This document shows positions 17,243 through 25,392 of a stretch of 64,000 nucleotides of DNA, piece after piece. The stretch is from contig NZ_WIAO01000001.1 of NCBI RefSeq assembly GCF_009451885.1, forward strand, positions 248,001-312,000. Reading direction: 5' to 3'. The notes beneath the pieces were generated by a model. The model did not search any database and was not told the DNA's origin. It saw only the letters and a list, made by a program, of their open reading frames with translations. The DNA comes from Glycomyces albidus. Its GTDB lineage: Bacteria > Actinomycetota > Actinomycetes > Mycobacteriales > Micromonosporaceae. Within the stretch, counting starts at the first letter, position 1. The number at the start of each line of letters is the position of its first letter. Made by a program: the position numbers and the translations under genes.

Positions 17243-18034
17243 TCACGGCTGGCCGGGCGCCACGGCGGGTCGATGCGGCGTGAACGCGATCTGCGGCCGT
17301 CCAGTGGCATCGCCGATGCTCACCGCCGCTTCGACTTCGTAGACCTCGGCGATGAGGTCGGCGGTGAGGACTTCGGCGGGGGTTCCGGCCGCGACCGCCC
17401 TGCCGTCCTTGAGGACCAGGAGCGAATCGCAGAACATCGCCGCGAGGTTGAGGTCGTGCAGGGCCGCGATCGTCGTGACCGGCAGTTCGCAGACGAGTCG
17501 AAGCAGGTCGAGCTGGTGCCGGATGTCCAGGTGGTTGGTGGGTTCGTCGAGCAGGAGTTCGCGGGGCCGCTGCGCGAGCGCGCGTGCGATGTGGACGCGC
17601 TGGCGCTCTCCCCCGGAGAGCCGGTGCCAGAACTGCCCGGCCTTCGCGGTGAGCCCGGTGCGCGCCAACGCTTCGGCGACGGCCTCGTCGTCGGCGCCGC
17701 GATCGCCGCCGAAGGCGCCGCGGTGCGGGATGCGGCCGAGGGCCACGATATGGCGCACCGTGAGATCCGCGGTGGTGTCGGCGTGCTGGGTGACCGCGGC
17801 GATGGCGCGAGCGGCCTCGCGGCGGGGCACCGTCGGCAGCGCGCGGGCGTCGAGGGTCACGACTCCGGCGGTGGGCCGTGCGATGCCCGCGAGCAGGCGG
17901 ATGAGGGAGGACTTGCCCGAGCCGTTCGGGCCGAGGAGGCCGACGGTCTCGCCGGGCTCCGGGCGCAGTGAGACGCCGTCGACGACGAGTCTGCCGCCCC
18001 GGTCCCAGGAGACCTCGCGGGCCTGGAGCGTCAC
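17243..18034 (-). CDS. Iron-siderophore ABC transporter ATP-binding protein (FecE/FhuC type)
   Basis: 263 residues from GTG 18034, overlapping the permease stop (GTGA). Walker A LLGPNGSGKSSL, Q-loop AAVTQHADTT, ABC signature LSGGERQRV, Walker B RELLLDEPTNHLD, switch His in AALHDLNLAA. The pattern is that of FecE-like ATPases for Fe(III)-siderophore, cobalamin or heme uptake. Last gene of a binding protein-permease-ATPase operon with an iron box upstream. Confidence 0.95.
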   Translation of the reverse strand: MTLQAREVSWDRGGRLVVDGVSLRPEPGETVGLLGPNGSGKSSLIRLLAGIARPTAGVVTLDARALPTVPRREAARAIAAVTQHADTTADLTVRHIVALGRIPHRGAFGGDRGADDEAVAEALARTGLTAKAGQFWHRLSGGERQRVHIARALAQRPRELLLDEPTNHLDIRHQLDLLRLVCELPVTTIAALHDLNLAAMFCDSLLVLKDGRAVAAGTPAEVLTADLIAEVYEVEAAVSIGDATGRPQIAFTPHRPAVAPGQP

Positions 18035-19086
18035 AGGGTCCTCCTTCGGTGGAACATGATCGCGATGAACACCGGGACGCCGACCAGCGCGGTGCTGACG
18101 CCGATCGGCAGCGGCGAGGGCGAGAAGGCGACCCGCGAGAGGGCGTCGACCCAGACCATGAAGACGGCGCCGACGAGCGCGGTGACCGGCACGAGGCGCA
18201 GGTGGAGCGGCCCGGCGAGGTACCGGGCCGCGTGCGGCAGGACGAGGCCGACGAATCCGATCGCGCCGGCGATGCTGACCATGACCGCGGTCAGCAGCGC
18301 CGCTGCGGCTATGAGCACGGCGCGCTCCCGTCTGACGTGGACGCCCAGGGAGGCGGCGACCTCGTCGCCGAACGCGAAGGCGTCGAGGACGTGTGCGCGC
18401 GCCAGGCACAGGACGGTCCCGGCGAGCGCGGCGATCCCGCACAGGGCCGCACCGTTCCAGCGGACGCCTTCGAGCGATCCCAGGAGCCAGAACATGACGC
18501 CGCGGGTCGCGTCCGAGTCGGCGAACGCGAAGATCACGAACGAGGTGAGCGCGGAGAACATCTGGGTGACCGCGATCCCGGCGAGGATGAGCTTGTCGTC
18601 GCCGCCGCCGGCGAGGCGCGCGATGAGCAGGACCGCGGCGAAGGAGACGAGCGAACCGACGAACGCGCCGCCGGGCACCCCGAAGCCGGCGGTGCCGACG
18701 CCGAGGATCGCGACGACCACCGCACCGGAGGAGGCGCCCGAGGAGATCCCCAGCACGTACGGGTCGGCGAGCGGGTTGCGCAGCAGCGACTGGAGGACGA
18801 GGCCGCACAGGCCGAGTCCGGCGCCGCAGGCGGCGGCCACGAGCGCGCGTGGCAGCCGGTCCTGCCACACGATCGCCTCTTTGGAGACGCGCACCGGGAT
18901 CTCTGCTCCCGCAAGGTGGTTGAGAAGGATGTCGCGCACGTTCATCAGGGACACGTCGGCGGGGCCGAGCGTGATCGCCGCGCCGATCGAGGCGAGCAGG
19001 AGGGCGAGGGCGCCGAGGCTGACAGCGGCGAACTGCAGGCGCGTCCCTCCGCGCGGGGGTGCGGCCTCCGCGAGCGCGGTGGTCAC
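18031..19086 (-). CDS. Iron-siderophore ABC transporter permease (FecCD/BtuC type)
   Basis: 351 residues, GTG start at 19086 overlapping the binding-protein stop (GTGA). About nine or ten hydrophobic segments. FecCD signature: RLPRALVAAACGAGLGLCG, LQSLLRNPLADPYVLGISSGAS, the ATPase-contact loop SLGVHVRR, and GAIGFVGLVLPHAAR. Acts as a homodimer in the membrane. Middle gene of the operon, so it shares the iron-box promoter. Confidence 0.95.
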   Translation of the reverse strand: MTTALAEAAPPRGGTRLQFAAVSLGALALLLASIGAAITLGPADVSLMNVRDILLNHLAGAEIPVRVSKEAIVWQDRLPRALVAAACGAGLGLCGLVLQSLLRNPLADPYVLGISSGASSGAVVVAILGVGTAGFGVPGGAFVGSLVSFAAVLLIARLAGGGDDKLILAGIAVTQMFSALTSFVIFAFADSDATRGVMFWLLGSLEGVRWNGAALCGIAALAGTVLCLARAHVLDAFAFGDEVAASLGVHVRRERAVLIAAAALLTAVMVSIAGAIGFVGLVLPHAARYLAGPLHLRLVPVTALVGAVFMVWVDALSRVAFSPSPLPIGVSTALVGVPVFIAIMFHRRRTL

Positions 19087-20129
19087 GCGGCGGCCTCGAT
19101 GGACTGCAGTCCGGCGGCGAGCGCCTCGATCCCGTCGACCATCCGGATCGAGGGGTTGAGCTCGGCGCCGGTCAGCAGAATGAACCGCTCCTCGGCCACG
19201 GCGGTGAGGTCCTTGGTGACCGGGTCGGTGGTGAGGAACTCGATCTTCTCCGCGGCCTGGTCGCCGGGCCAGCGTTCGCGGGCGAGGTCGGCCAGGACGA
19301 TGACGTCGGGGTCGCGGTCGACGACGGTCTCCCATGTGGTGGCGGGCCAGTCGTCGGCGAGGTCGCCGAACGCGTTCTCGGCGCCGACCTGGTCGGCGAG
19401 GAGCGCGGGTGCGCCGAGCCCGCCGGCGATGTAGGGGGTCTTGAGGTCGGAGAACCAGAATGCGACCGTCAGGCCGGTGCCGGTGATCCCTGCGATCGCG
19501 GCCTGGCGGCGGGCTTCGAGTTCGGCGACCAGGTCCTCGCCGCGGCTCGGGACGTCGAAGACCTGGGCGAGTTCGCGGATCTCCTGGTAGAGCGGGTCGA
19601 ACGTGAGCGGCTCTGTGCGGGTGCCGCCGCCGTTGATGCTGACGCCGCCGTCGCAGTCGGTGGGCGAGAGGTAGGACTCGATCCCGGTCTCGGCGAACCG
19701 GTCCCGGCCCGCGACGCCGCCTTGGACGAAGTGGCGGCCGAAGGAGGCGGTGACGAAGTCGGGGTCGGCGCTCATGACCACTTCGTAGGCGGGGGCCTCG
19801 TCGGCCAGTCGCGGCACGCCGGAGCCGGCCTCCGCGAGCGATTCCAGGACCGGGTCGGTCCACGAGGCCGTGCCGACGATGCGGTCCTCGAGTCCGAGCG
19901 ACAGCAGGATCTCCGTCGAGCCCTGGTCGAGGGAGACCACGCGCTGGGGCGCGGCGTCGAAGACGACCTCCTGGCCGCAGTTCTCGACCGTCAGCGGATA
20001 GGAGGTCGCGCCTTCGCCTGCGGCGGTGGTCGTCTCGGGGACGGGCTCGGAGGCGCCGCAGCCGGCCAGGGTGGCCAGGAGCAGGAAGGCGGTTGCGGCG
20101 GTGGGAAGTGCGCGCGGGCCGGGATGCAT
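19083..20129 (-). CDS. Iron-siderophore-binding lipoprotein (FepB/TroA-like)
   Basis: 348 residues with a lipoprotein signal (FLLLATLAGC, Cys about 25) and an acid/Thr-rich linker. The body follows the type III binding-protein pattern: QRVVSLDQGSTEILLSLGLEDRIVGTA, PDFVTASF, LTVAFWFSDLKTPYIAGG, DPDVIVLADLA, FILLTGAELNPSIRMVDGIEAL. It delivers a ferric siderophore to the permease encoded next. First gene of the operon; the upstream gap holds a DtxR/IdeR-like box. The exact siderophore is not deducible and no biosynthetic cluster is seen here. Confidence 0.93.
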   Translation of the reverse strand: MHPGPRALPTAATAFLLLATLAGCGASEPVPETTTAAGEGATSYPLTVENCGQEVVFDAAPQRVVSLDQGSTEILLSLGLEDRIVGTASWTDPVLESLAEAGSGVPRLADEAPAYEVVMSADPDFVTASFGRHFVQGGVAGRDRFAETGIESYLSPTDCDGGVSINGGGTRTEPLTFDPLYQEIRELAQVFDVPSRGEDLVAELEARRQAAIAGITGTGLTVAFWFSDLKTPYIAGGLGAPALLADQVGAENAFGDLADDWPATTWETVVDRDPDVIVLADLARERWPGDQAAEKIEFLTTDPVTKDLTAVAEERFILLTGAELNPSIRMVDGIEALAAGLQSIEAAA

Positions 20130-20188
20130 CGGAGTTCCCTTCGGGATCTGGTGGACGCGGCCTTCGCGACCGCCTAGCGCGCGCCAGA

Positions 20189-20206
20189 TTAGGCTAGCCT
20201 CCCTAA
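20189..20206 (-). promoter_or_regulatory. Candidate DtxR/IdeR iron box upstream of the siderophore operon
   Basis: TTAGG and CCTAA arms flank an 8-base centre, 60 bases upstream of the binding-protein ATG. On the minus strand the half AGGCTAGCCTAA differs at one base from the right half of the known iron box TTAGGTTAGGCTAACCTAA; the left half is one base short. Iron-dependent repression is expected. Confidence 0.55.
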
Positions 20207-20217
20207 TAGTTGAACGT

Positions 20218-20892
20218 TCATCGATTTTGTGAGGCGGCAGTCACACCATTGGCCGCCTCATCGACCACGAGGCGTCCGTTCGCCAGGGCGATGCGGTGAT
20301 CGGCGCTCGCGGCGTCCTCGGGATCGTGCGTGGCGTGGACGACCGTCACCCCTCTAGCGCTCTCCTCGGCGAGCAGGGCGGCGATCTGGGCCTTGGCCTC
20401 CGCGTCGAGGCCGGTCGCGGGCTCGTCCAAGAGGAGGAGATCCGACTCCTGCGCGAGACCCTGAGCGAGGAGGACGCGCTGGCGCTGCCCGCCCGAGAGC
20501 GTGCTCAGCCGGCGGCGGGCGAGTGCGGCGATGCCGAGGCGCTCCATGCACCGGTCGACAATGGACCGGTCTTCCCTGGTGAGGCGCCGCCAGGCGCCCC
20601 GATGCGCCCAGCGGCCCATCGCCACCGCCTGCCGGACGGTGATGGGCAGCGCGTCGGGAACCTCGCTGCGCTGGACCACGAGCGCCGCCCGTCCCGCGTG
20701 CGTCCGCCGCAGCGCTCCCGATGCGGGAGGGTGAACGCCGGCGAGGACGCCGAGAAGCGTCGACTTCCCCGAGCCGTTGTGTCCGGTGAGAGCCGTGATC
20801 TGTTGTGCCGCAATGGAGACGGTGAGTTCGTGCAGTACCGTCACGGCACCGTGGCGTGCGCTCACACCGGTCAGCTCGATCGCGTTCGACAT
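20218..20892 (-). CDS. aztA: Zinc ABC transporter ATP-binding protein (AztA/ZnuC type)
   Basis: 224 residues from ATG 20892. Walker A LTGHNGSGKSTL, signature LSGGQRQRV, Walker B DLLLLDEPATGLD, switch His in VVHATHDPEDA. Short relative to other ATPases, as usual for metal importers. It is divergent from the permease gene with one Zur-like box between them, and the neighbouring binding protein and AztD homologue identify the system as the Azt type. Name is by context. Confidence 0.85.
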   Translation of the reverse strand: MSNAIELTGVSARHGAVTVLHELTVSIAAQQITALTGHNGSGKSTLLGVLAGVHPPASGALRRTHAGRAALVVQRSEVPDALPITVRQAVAMGRWAHRGAWRRLTREDRSIVDRCMERLGIAALARRRLSTLSGGQRQRVLLAQGLAQESDLLLLDEPATGLDAEAKAQIAALLAEESARGVTVVHATHDPEDAASADHRIALANGRLVVDEAANGVTAASQNR

Positions 20893-20916
20893 GTCGGGGA
20901 TCACTCTTCCATGCGG

Positions 20917-20946
20917 TTGGCTATTGCAAATGATTGTCATTATAGT
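20917..20946. promoter_or_regulatory. Divergent zinc-transport promoters with a Zur-like box
   Basis: TGCAAATGATTGTCA (20925-20939) matches the actinobacterial Zur pattern TGAAAATGATTTTCA except at two positions. Plus strand: TTGGCT (20917-20922), 18 bases, TATAGT (20941-20946), with GTG 20954 seven bases after the -10, so the permease mRNA may be leaderless. Minus strand: a consensus TATAAT at 20944-20939 serves aztA. A bound Zur dimer would cover both promoters. Confidence 0.65.
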
Positions 20947-20953
20947 TCTCGCC

Positions 20954-21787
20954 GTGGAATGGTTGACCGGCCCCTTCGAGGTGGGCTTCGTGGCGCGAGC
21001 ACTGTGGGGCGGACTGCTCGTGGCGGTGATCTGCGCCCTCGCGGGCACCTGGGTGGTGCTGCGCGGCATGGCCTTCATGAGCGACGCGATGGCCCACGGC
21101 ATGCTGCCGGGCGTCGCCATCGCCTCGCTGCTCGGAGGCAGCCTCCTGCTCGGGGCCGCGCTCAGCTCGGTGGCGATGGCCCTGGGCGTCACCGCGCTGT
21201 CCCGCTCCTCCCGGCTGTCCAGAGACACCGGGATCGGACTGCTGTTCGTCGGCATGCTCGCGGCAGGCGTCATCATCGTGTCCCGTTCCCAGTCCTTCGC
21301 CGTCGACCTCACCGGATTCCTCTTCGGCGACGTGCTGGCGGTGCGCGGCAGTGACCTGCTGGTCCTGGCCGGGGCGCTCGTCGCTGCGCTGCTGATCACC
21401 GTCGCGTGCCATCGGTCCTTCACGGCGCTGGCGTTCGACCGCCGGAAGGCCGCGACCCTCGGGCTGCGGCCCGGTCTGGCGCAGGGACTCATGACGGCCC
21501 TGCTGACCCTGGCGATCGTCGCGTCCTTCCACGTGGTCGGCACGCTCCTGGTCTTCGGCCTGCTGATCGCACCGCCCGCCGCGATGGCGCTGTGGGCCGA
21601 CCGGATCCCGGCGATCATGGCCGGCGCCGCCCTCATCGGCGCGGTCGCCACCGTCTGCGGGCTGCTGATCTCCTGGCACTTCGGGACGGCCGCCGGGGCG
21701 ACCGTCGCCGCGTCCGCCGTCGCCTGCTTCTTCGTCTCCGTGCTGGCCGCCTCGGTCCGCGACCGGATCCCCGCCACCGACCGATGA
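20954..21787 (+). CDS. aztB: Zinc ABC transporter permease (AztB/ZnuB type)
   Basis: 277 residues with about eight membrane segments, of the ABC-3 family: VEWLTGPFEVGFVARALWGG, TWVVLRGMAFMSDAMAHGMLPGVAIA, DTGIGLLFVGMLAAGVIIVS, FHVVGTLLVFGLLIAPPAAM. GTG 20954 is preferred over ATG 20930, because the latter lies in the Zur box and -10 region. The stop overlaps an ATG of the next reading frame, but the following gene more likely starts at 21799. First gene of the plus-strand zinc operon. Confidence 0.88.
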   Translation: MEWLTGPFEVGFVARALWGGLLVAVICALAGTWVVLRGMAFMSDAMAHGMLPGVAIASLLGGSLLLGAALSSVAMALGVTALSRSSRLSRDTGIGLLFVGMLAAGVIIVSRSQSFAVDLTGFLFGDVLAVRGSDLLVLAGALVAALLITVACHRSFTALAFDRRKAATLGLRPGLAQGLMTALLTLAIVASFHVVGTLLVFGLLIAPPAAMALWADRIPAIMAGAALIGAVATVCGLLISWHFGTAAGATVAASAVACFFVSVLAASVRDRIPATDR

Positions 21788-21798
21788 AAGGACACCGC

Positions 21799-22947
21799 AT
21801 GCCGCACGCGACCCGAGCCCGCATCGCCGCCCTGACCGCCGGATGCGCCCTGCTCGCAGGCTGCTCCTCCGGCGCACCGCCGGGCGAGGACGCGCCCACG
21901 CCGCACGGGTACGTCGAAGGCGCCGAAGAGACCGCCGAAGCCCAGCTGCGGCTCGTCATGGCCGACACCGAAACGGGCGCGGTCCACATGCTCGACCCCG
22001 TCACCGAGGAGACGGTCGAGGTCGCGCAGTTCGAAGGGGCGCAGGCGATGGACACCGACGGCCGCTTCGTCTACATCGGCGGCGCCTCGAGCACCGAGGT
22101 GCTTGACAGCGGCGTCTGGACGGTCGACCACGGCGACCACGTGCACTACTACCGCACCGAACCGCGGACCGTCGGCGGGATCGACGGGTCCGGGTTCGCG
22201 CCGATCGGCGACCCGGCCGTGACCGTCCTCAACTCGGCGGCGCACGTGATCGCACTCGACCGGGAGTCCCTCGAAGCGGGCGAGGCCGGAGCCAGCGACG
22301 AACTCGACGCCGAGGCGGTCCTCCCGTACGGCCGGCGGCTGCTCGCGGTCGACGGCGGAGCGGTCCGGGTTCTGGGCCGCGACGGCTCGCTCGAGTCCGA
22401 ACTGGACGCGACCTGCGCCGAACCGCAGGGGCAGACCGTCACCCGGCGGGGCGCCGTGTTCGGCTGCCGGGACGGCGCGGTGCTCATCACCGGCGACGAC
22501 GAGCTGACGGCGGAGACGATCCCGTATCCGGGCGCCGGCGTCGACGGCGGATTCCACCACCGCCCCGGCACCGCGGCTCCGGCCGCCCGCAGCGAGACCG
22601 GGGGAATCCTGGTGCTCGACATCAAAGAACGGCGTTGGACCGAGATCCCAGTGCAGGGAGTGGTCGCGGTGACCGCGACCGGTGAGGACTCCCCCGTCCT
22701 CGTCCTCACCGACGACGGCGTCCTGCGGTCCTACGACCCCGCCAGCGGCGCCGAACTCGCGCGACTCGCGCTCATGACCATCACCGACGGCGGCACGCCC
22801 GCGATCCAAGTGGACACCGCCCGGGCGTACGTCAACGATCCGGCCGGCGCGGCGGTCTACGAGATCGACTACCGCGACGACCTTCGCCTGGCCCGGACCT
22901 TCGAGGTCGACTTCCGACCCGACCTCATGGTGGAGACGGGATGGTAG
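21799..22947 (+). CDS. Lipoprotein, beta-propeller-like, of the zinc-transport locus (AztD-related)
   Basis: 382 residues, ATG 21799 with GAAAGGA upstream; lipobox LLAGC (Cys about 19). The repeats AVHMLDPVTEETVEV, GRFVYIGGASSTEVLDSG, GILVLDIKERRWTEI and GVLRSYDPASGAEL suggest a propeller. A His-rich segment WTVDHGDHVHYYRTEPR could bind zinc. It is less similar to AztD than the gene at 23941 and lacks its HPHHGVAV motif, so it is a second, distinct accessory lipoprotein. Encoded between permease and binding protein, so it is certainly part of the zinc operon. Role as zinc carrier is inferred. Confidence 0.7.
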   Translation: MPHATRARIAALTAGCALLAGCSSGAPPGEDAPTPHGYVEGAEETAEAQLRLVMADTETGAVHMLDPVTEETVEVAQFEGAQAMDTDGRFVYIGGASSTEVLDSGVWTVDHGDHVHYYRTEPRTVGGIDGSGFAPIGDPAVTVLNSAAHVIALDRESLEAGEAGASDELDAEAVLPYGRRLLAVDGGAVRVLGRDGSLESELDATCAEPQGQTVTRRGAVFGCRDGAVLITGDDELTAETIPYPGAGVDGGFHHRPGTAAPAARSETGGILVLDIKERRWTEIPVQGVVAVTATGEDSPVLVLTDDGVLRSYDPASGAELARLALMTITDGGTPAIQVDTARAYVNDPAGAAVYEIDYRDDLRLARTFEVDFRPDLMVETGW

Positions 22948-23873
22948 CCGCGATGAAGCGCCGCTCGCTCGCGGCACTGCCGCTCCTCGCCGCCGCCTCG
23001 GCAGTGCTGCCGGGCTGCGCCGCCTTCGGATCCGACCGGTCGGGCATCGTCGTGACCACCAACATCCTGGGCGACCTCACCCGGAACGTCGTCGGCGACC
23101 AGGTCGAGGTGACGGTCCTGATGGCGGCCGGCGCCGACCCGCACTCCTTCGGCGTCTCCGCGCGGCAGGCCGCCTCGCTCGAACAGGCCGAACTGCTGAT
23201 CCACAACGGGCTCGGCCTCGAAGAAGGAGTCATCGGGCATGTCGAGGCGGCCGTCGCGGCCGGCGTGCCGGACCTGGCCGTCGGCGAGCACGTCGACCCG
23301 ATCGACTACAGCGCCGACGCGACCGCAGGCCTGCCCGATCCGCACTTCTGGACCGATCCGGTGCGAGTGGGCGAGGCCGTGGACCTCATCGCCGACCGCG
23401 TGATCGAACAGGTCTCGGGCATCGACGCCGAACAGGTCCGCGCCGACGCCGAGGCCTACCGGGCGCAGATCGACGAGCTGCACGAGCACACCACCGCGCT
23501 GTTCGGCCGGATCCCCGAGGAGCACCGCAAGCTCGTCACCGACCACCACGTCTTCGGCTACCTGGCGCAGCGCTACGACTTCGAGATCATCGGCGCGGTC
23601 ATCCCCAGCGGCACCACCCTCGCCTCGCCCAGCGCCTCCGATCTGAAGGACCTCGCCGACGCCGTCGCCGCGTCCGGCGTCCCCGCCGTGTTCGCCGACT
23701 CCGCCCAACCGGACCTGCTCGTCCAGGCCATGGCCGAGGAGACCGGCGTGGACATCGAGGTGATCCCGCTGTTCACCGAGTCGCTCACCGAGCCCGGACA
23801 AGGCGCCGGGACCTACCTGGAGATGGCCCGCAGCAACGCCGAAGCGATAGCCGGAGGCCTTGCGGGCCACTGA
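22941..23873 (+). CDS. aztC: Zinc-binding lipoprotein of ABC importer (AztC/ZnuA type)
   Basis: 310 residues, cluster A-I metal-binding protein. Signal with lipobox LPGC. Likely zinc ligands: His in ADPHSFGVSARQ, His in LPDPHFWTDP, His in VTDHHVFGYLAQRYDFEI and Asp in AVFADSAQPDLLVQAMAEETG. The His-rich loop of classical ZnuA is missing, as in AztC, which is loaded by a separate chaperone (AztD). ATG 22941 overlaps the previous stop. Confidence 0.88.
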   Translation: MVAAMKRRSLAALPLLAAASAVLPGCAAFGSDRSGIVVTTNILGDLTRNVVGDQVEVTVLMAAGADPHSFGVSARQAASLEQAELLIHNGLGLEEGVIGHVEAAVAAGVPDLAVGEHVDPIDYSADATAGLPDPHFWTDPVRVGEAVDLIADRVIEQVSGIDAEQVRADAEAYRAQIDELHEHTTALFGRIPEEHRKLVTDHHVFGYLAQRYDFEIIGAVIPSGTTLASPSASDLKDLADAVAASGVPAVFADSAQPDLLVQAMAEETGVDIEVIPLFTESLTEPGQGAGTYLEMARSNAEAIAGGLAGH

Positions 23874-23940
23874 CATCCTTCCTCCCGCACACGAGCGGGA
23901 GGACCGCCCGACCCATCGACCACAGGAAAGTGATGTACAC

Positions 23941-25086
23941 ATGAGCATTCGCGCACTCGCGGCGCCTTCACTGGCGGCCGCCGGCCTGCTGCTCGCGGCC
24001 TGCTCCGCACCCGCCGAGGAGACCGCGGACGAGCGGTCCGCGGAGGTCGCCGACGCCGTCGTCGTCACCTATGACGGCGGCCTCTACGTCCTCGACGGCG
24101 AGACCCTCGAGGTCGCGGCAGACCTCCCTCTCGAAGGTTTCAACCGGCTCAACCCCGCCGGCGACGGACGGCACGCCCTCGTCTCCACCTCGACCGGATT
24201 CCGGGTCCTCGACGCGGTCGCGGCCGAACTCACCGAAGACGAGTTCGCCGCGCCCGAGCCCGGCCATGTCGTCAACCACGCCGGCGTCACCGTGCTGTTC
24301 TCGGACGGCGCCGGGGAGGTCACCGTGTTCGACCCCCAGGAGCTGGGGGACGGTCTGCCCGACACGCAGACCTTCACCACCGAGCACCCGCACCACGGTG
24401 TCGCCGTCCAGCTCGAGAACGGCGAGCTGCTGGTGACCCACGGCGACGAGGAGACCCGCACCGGGATCCAGATCCTCGACGCCGAGCGCAACGAGATCGC
24501 CCGCAGCGAGGAATGCCCTGGCGTGCACGGGGAATCGGCCGCGATGAACGAGGCCGTCGTCGTCGGCTGCGAGGACGGCGTCCTCATCTACCGGGACGGC
24601 GCCATCACGAAGGTCGACAGCCCGGACGAGTACGGCCGCATCGGCAACACGCGAGGACACGAGGACTCCCCGTACATCCTCGGCGACTACAAGGTCGACC
24701 CCGAGGCCGAACTGGAGCGCCCCGAACGCGTGTCGATCATCGACACCGAGACCGGCGAGCTGCGGCTGCTCGACGTGGGGACCAGCTACAGTTTCAGGTC
24801 CCTCGGCCGCGGTCCCGCCGGCGAAGGCCTGCTGCTGGGCACCGACGGCGCGCTCCACGTCATCGACATGGCGAACGCCGCGGTCGTCGAGTCGATCCCG
24901 GTGGTCGAGGCGTGGGAGGAGCCGCTCGAGTGGCAGGAGGCCCGCCCCACCCTCTTCGTGCGGGGCGGCACCGCTTACGTCACCGAGCCGGCCGCCTCGA
25001 AGATCTACGCGGTGGACCTCGCGACCGGCGACATCACCGCCGAAGCGGAGCTGCCGAACCCGGCCAACGAAGTGACCGGAGTCTGA
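23941..25086 (+). CDS. aztD: Zinc metallochaperone AztD-like lipoprotein
   Basis: 381 residues with lipobox LLAAC at the N-terminus. Propeller-type repeats GGLYVLDGETLEVAADLPLEGFNRL, GFRVLDAV and GALHVIDMANAAVVESI, plus the AztD hallmark segments HVVNHAGVTVLFSDGAGEVTVFDP and EHPHHGVAVQLENGELLVTHGDEE and a Cys pair CPGVHG...VGCEDG. In the described Azt systems this protein passes zinc to AztC. Last gene of the plus-strand zinc operon, followed by a strong terminator. Confidence 0.83.
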   Translation: MSIRALAAPSLAAAGLLLAACSAPAEETADERSAEVADAVVVTYDGGLYVLDGETLEVAADLPLEGFNRLNPAGDGRHALVSTSTGFRVLDAVAAELTEDEFAAPEPGHVVNHAGVTVLFSDGAGEVTVFDPQELGDGLPDTQTFTTEHPHHGVAVQLENGELLVTHGDEETRTGIQILDAERNEIARSEECPGVHGESAAMNEAVVVGCEDGVLIYRDGAITKVDSPDEYGRIGNTRGHEDSPYILGDYKVDPEAELERPERVSIIDTETGELRLLDVGTSYSFRSLGRGPAGEGLLLGTDGALHVIDMANAAVVESIPVVEAWEEPLEWQEARPTLFVRGGTAYVTEPAASKIYAVDLATGDITAEAELPNPANEVTGV

Positions 25087-25104
25087 ACGGGCGCCTACCG
25101 ACCC

Positions 25105-25141
25105 GGCCGCCGCAGGCTTCTCCGTGAAGCCCGCGGCGGCC
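25105..25141 (+). terminator. Terminator of the zinc operon
   Basis: Near-perfect hairpin: GGCCGCCGC-A-GGCTTC pairs with GAAGCC-C-GCGGCGGCC around the loop TCCGT, followed by TTGTCTT. It begins 19 bases after the aztD stop. Confidence 0.8.
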
Positions 25142-25392
25142 TTGTCTTCGGATGAATCGCCCGGGGACGGCGCATCCGGGGCCACCGGGGACGGCGCGCG
25201 TCGTTCTCCGCGTCGCTGCAGGGCACCGGCCCCCGGAGTGAGGCGGCCGTCGAGTGCCGTTGTTGCAAGTATCTGGCAATAGTAAGCTGATGGCGATACT
25301 GCTCCGATCACGAAGGACCCGCTGGTGTACACGACCTCGGCCCCACCGGGCCCGCATCGTCTCGACGCCGCCGACTCCCGAGAAGCGAACGC

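Noticed and set aside
20218-22977. Single 919-codon minus-strand open frame
   Set aside because: Only its last 224 codons are a real gene (zinc ATPase); the rest is antisense to the permease and lipoprotein genes.
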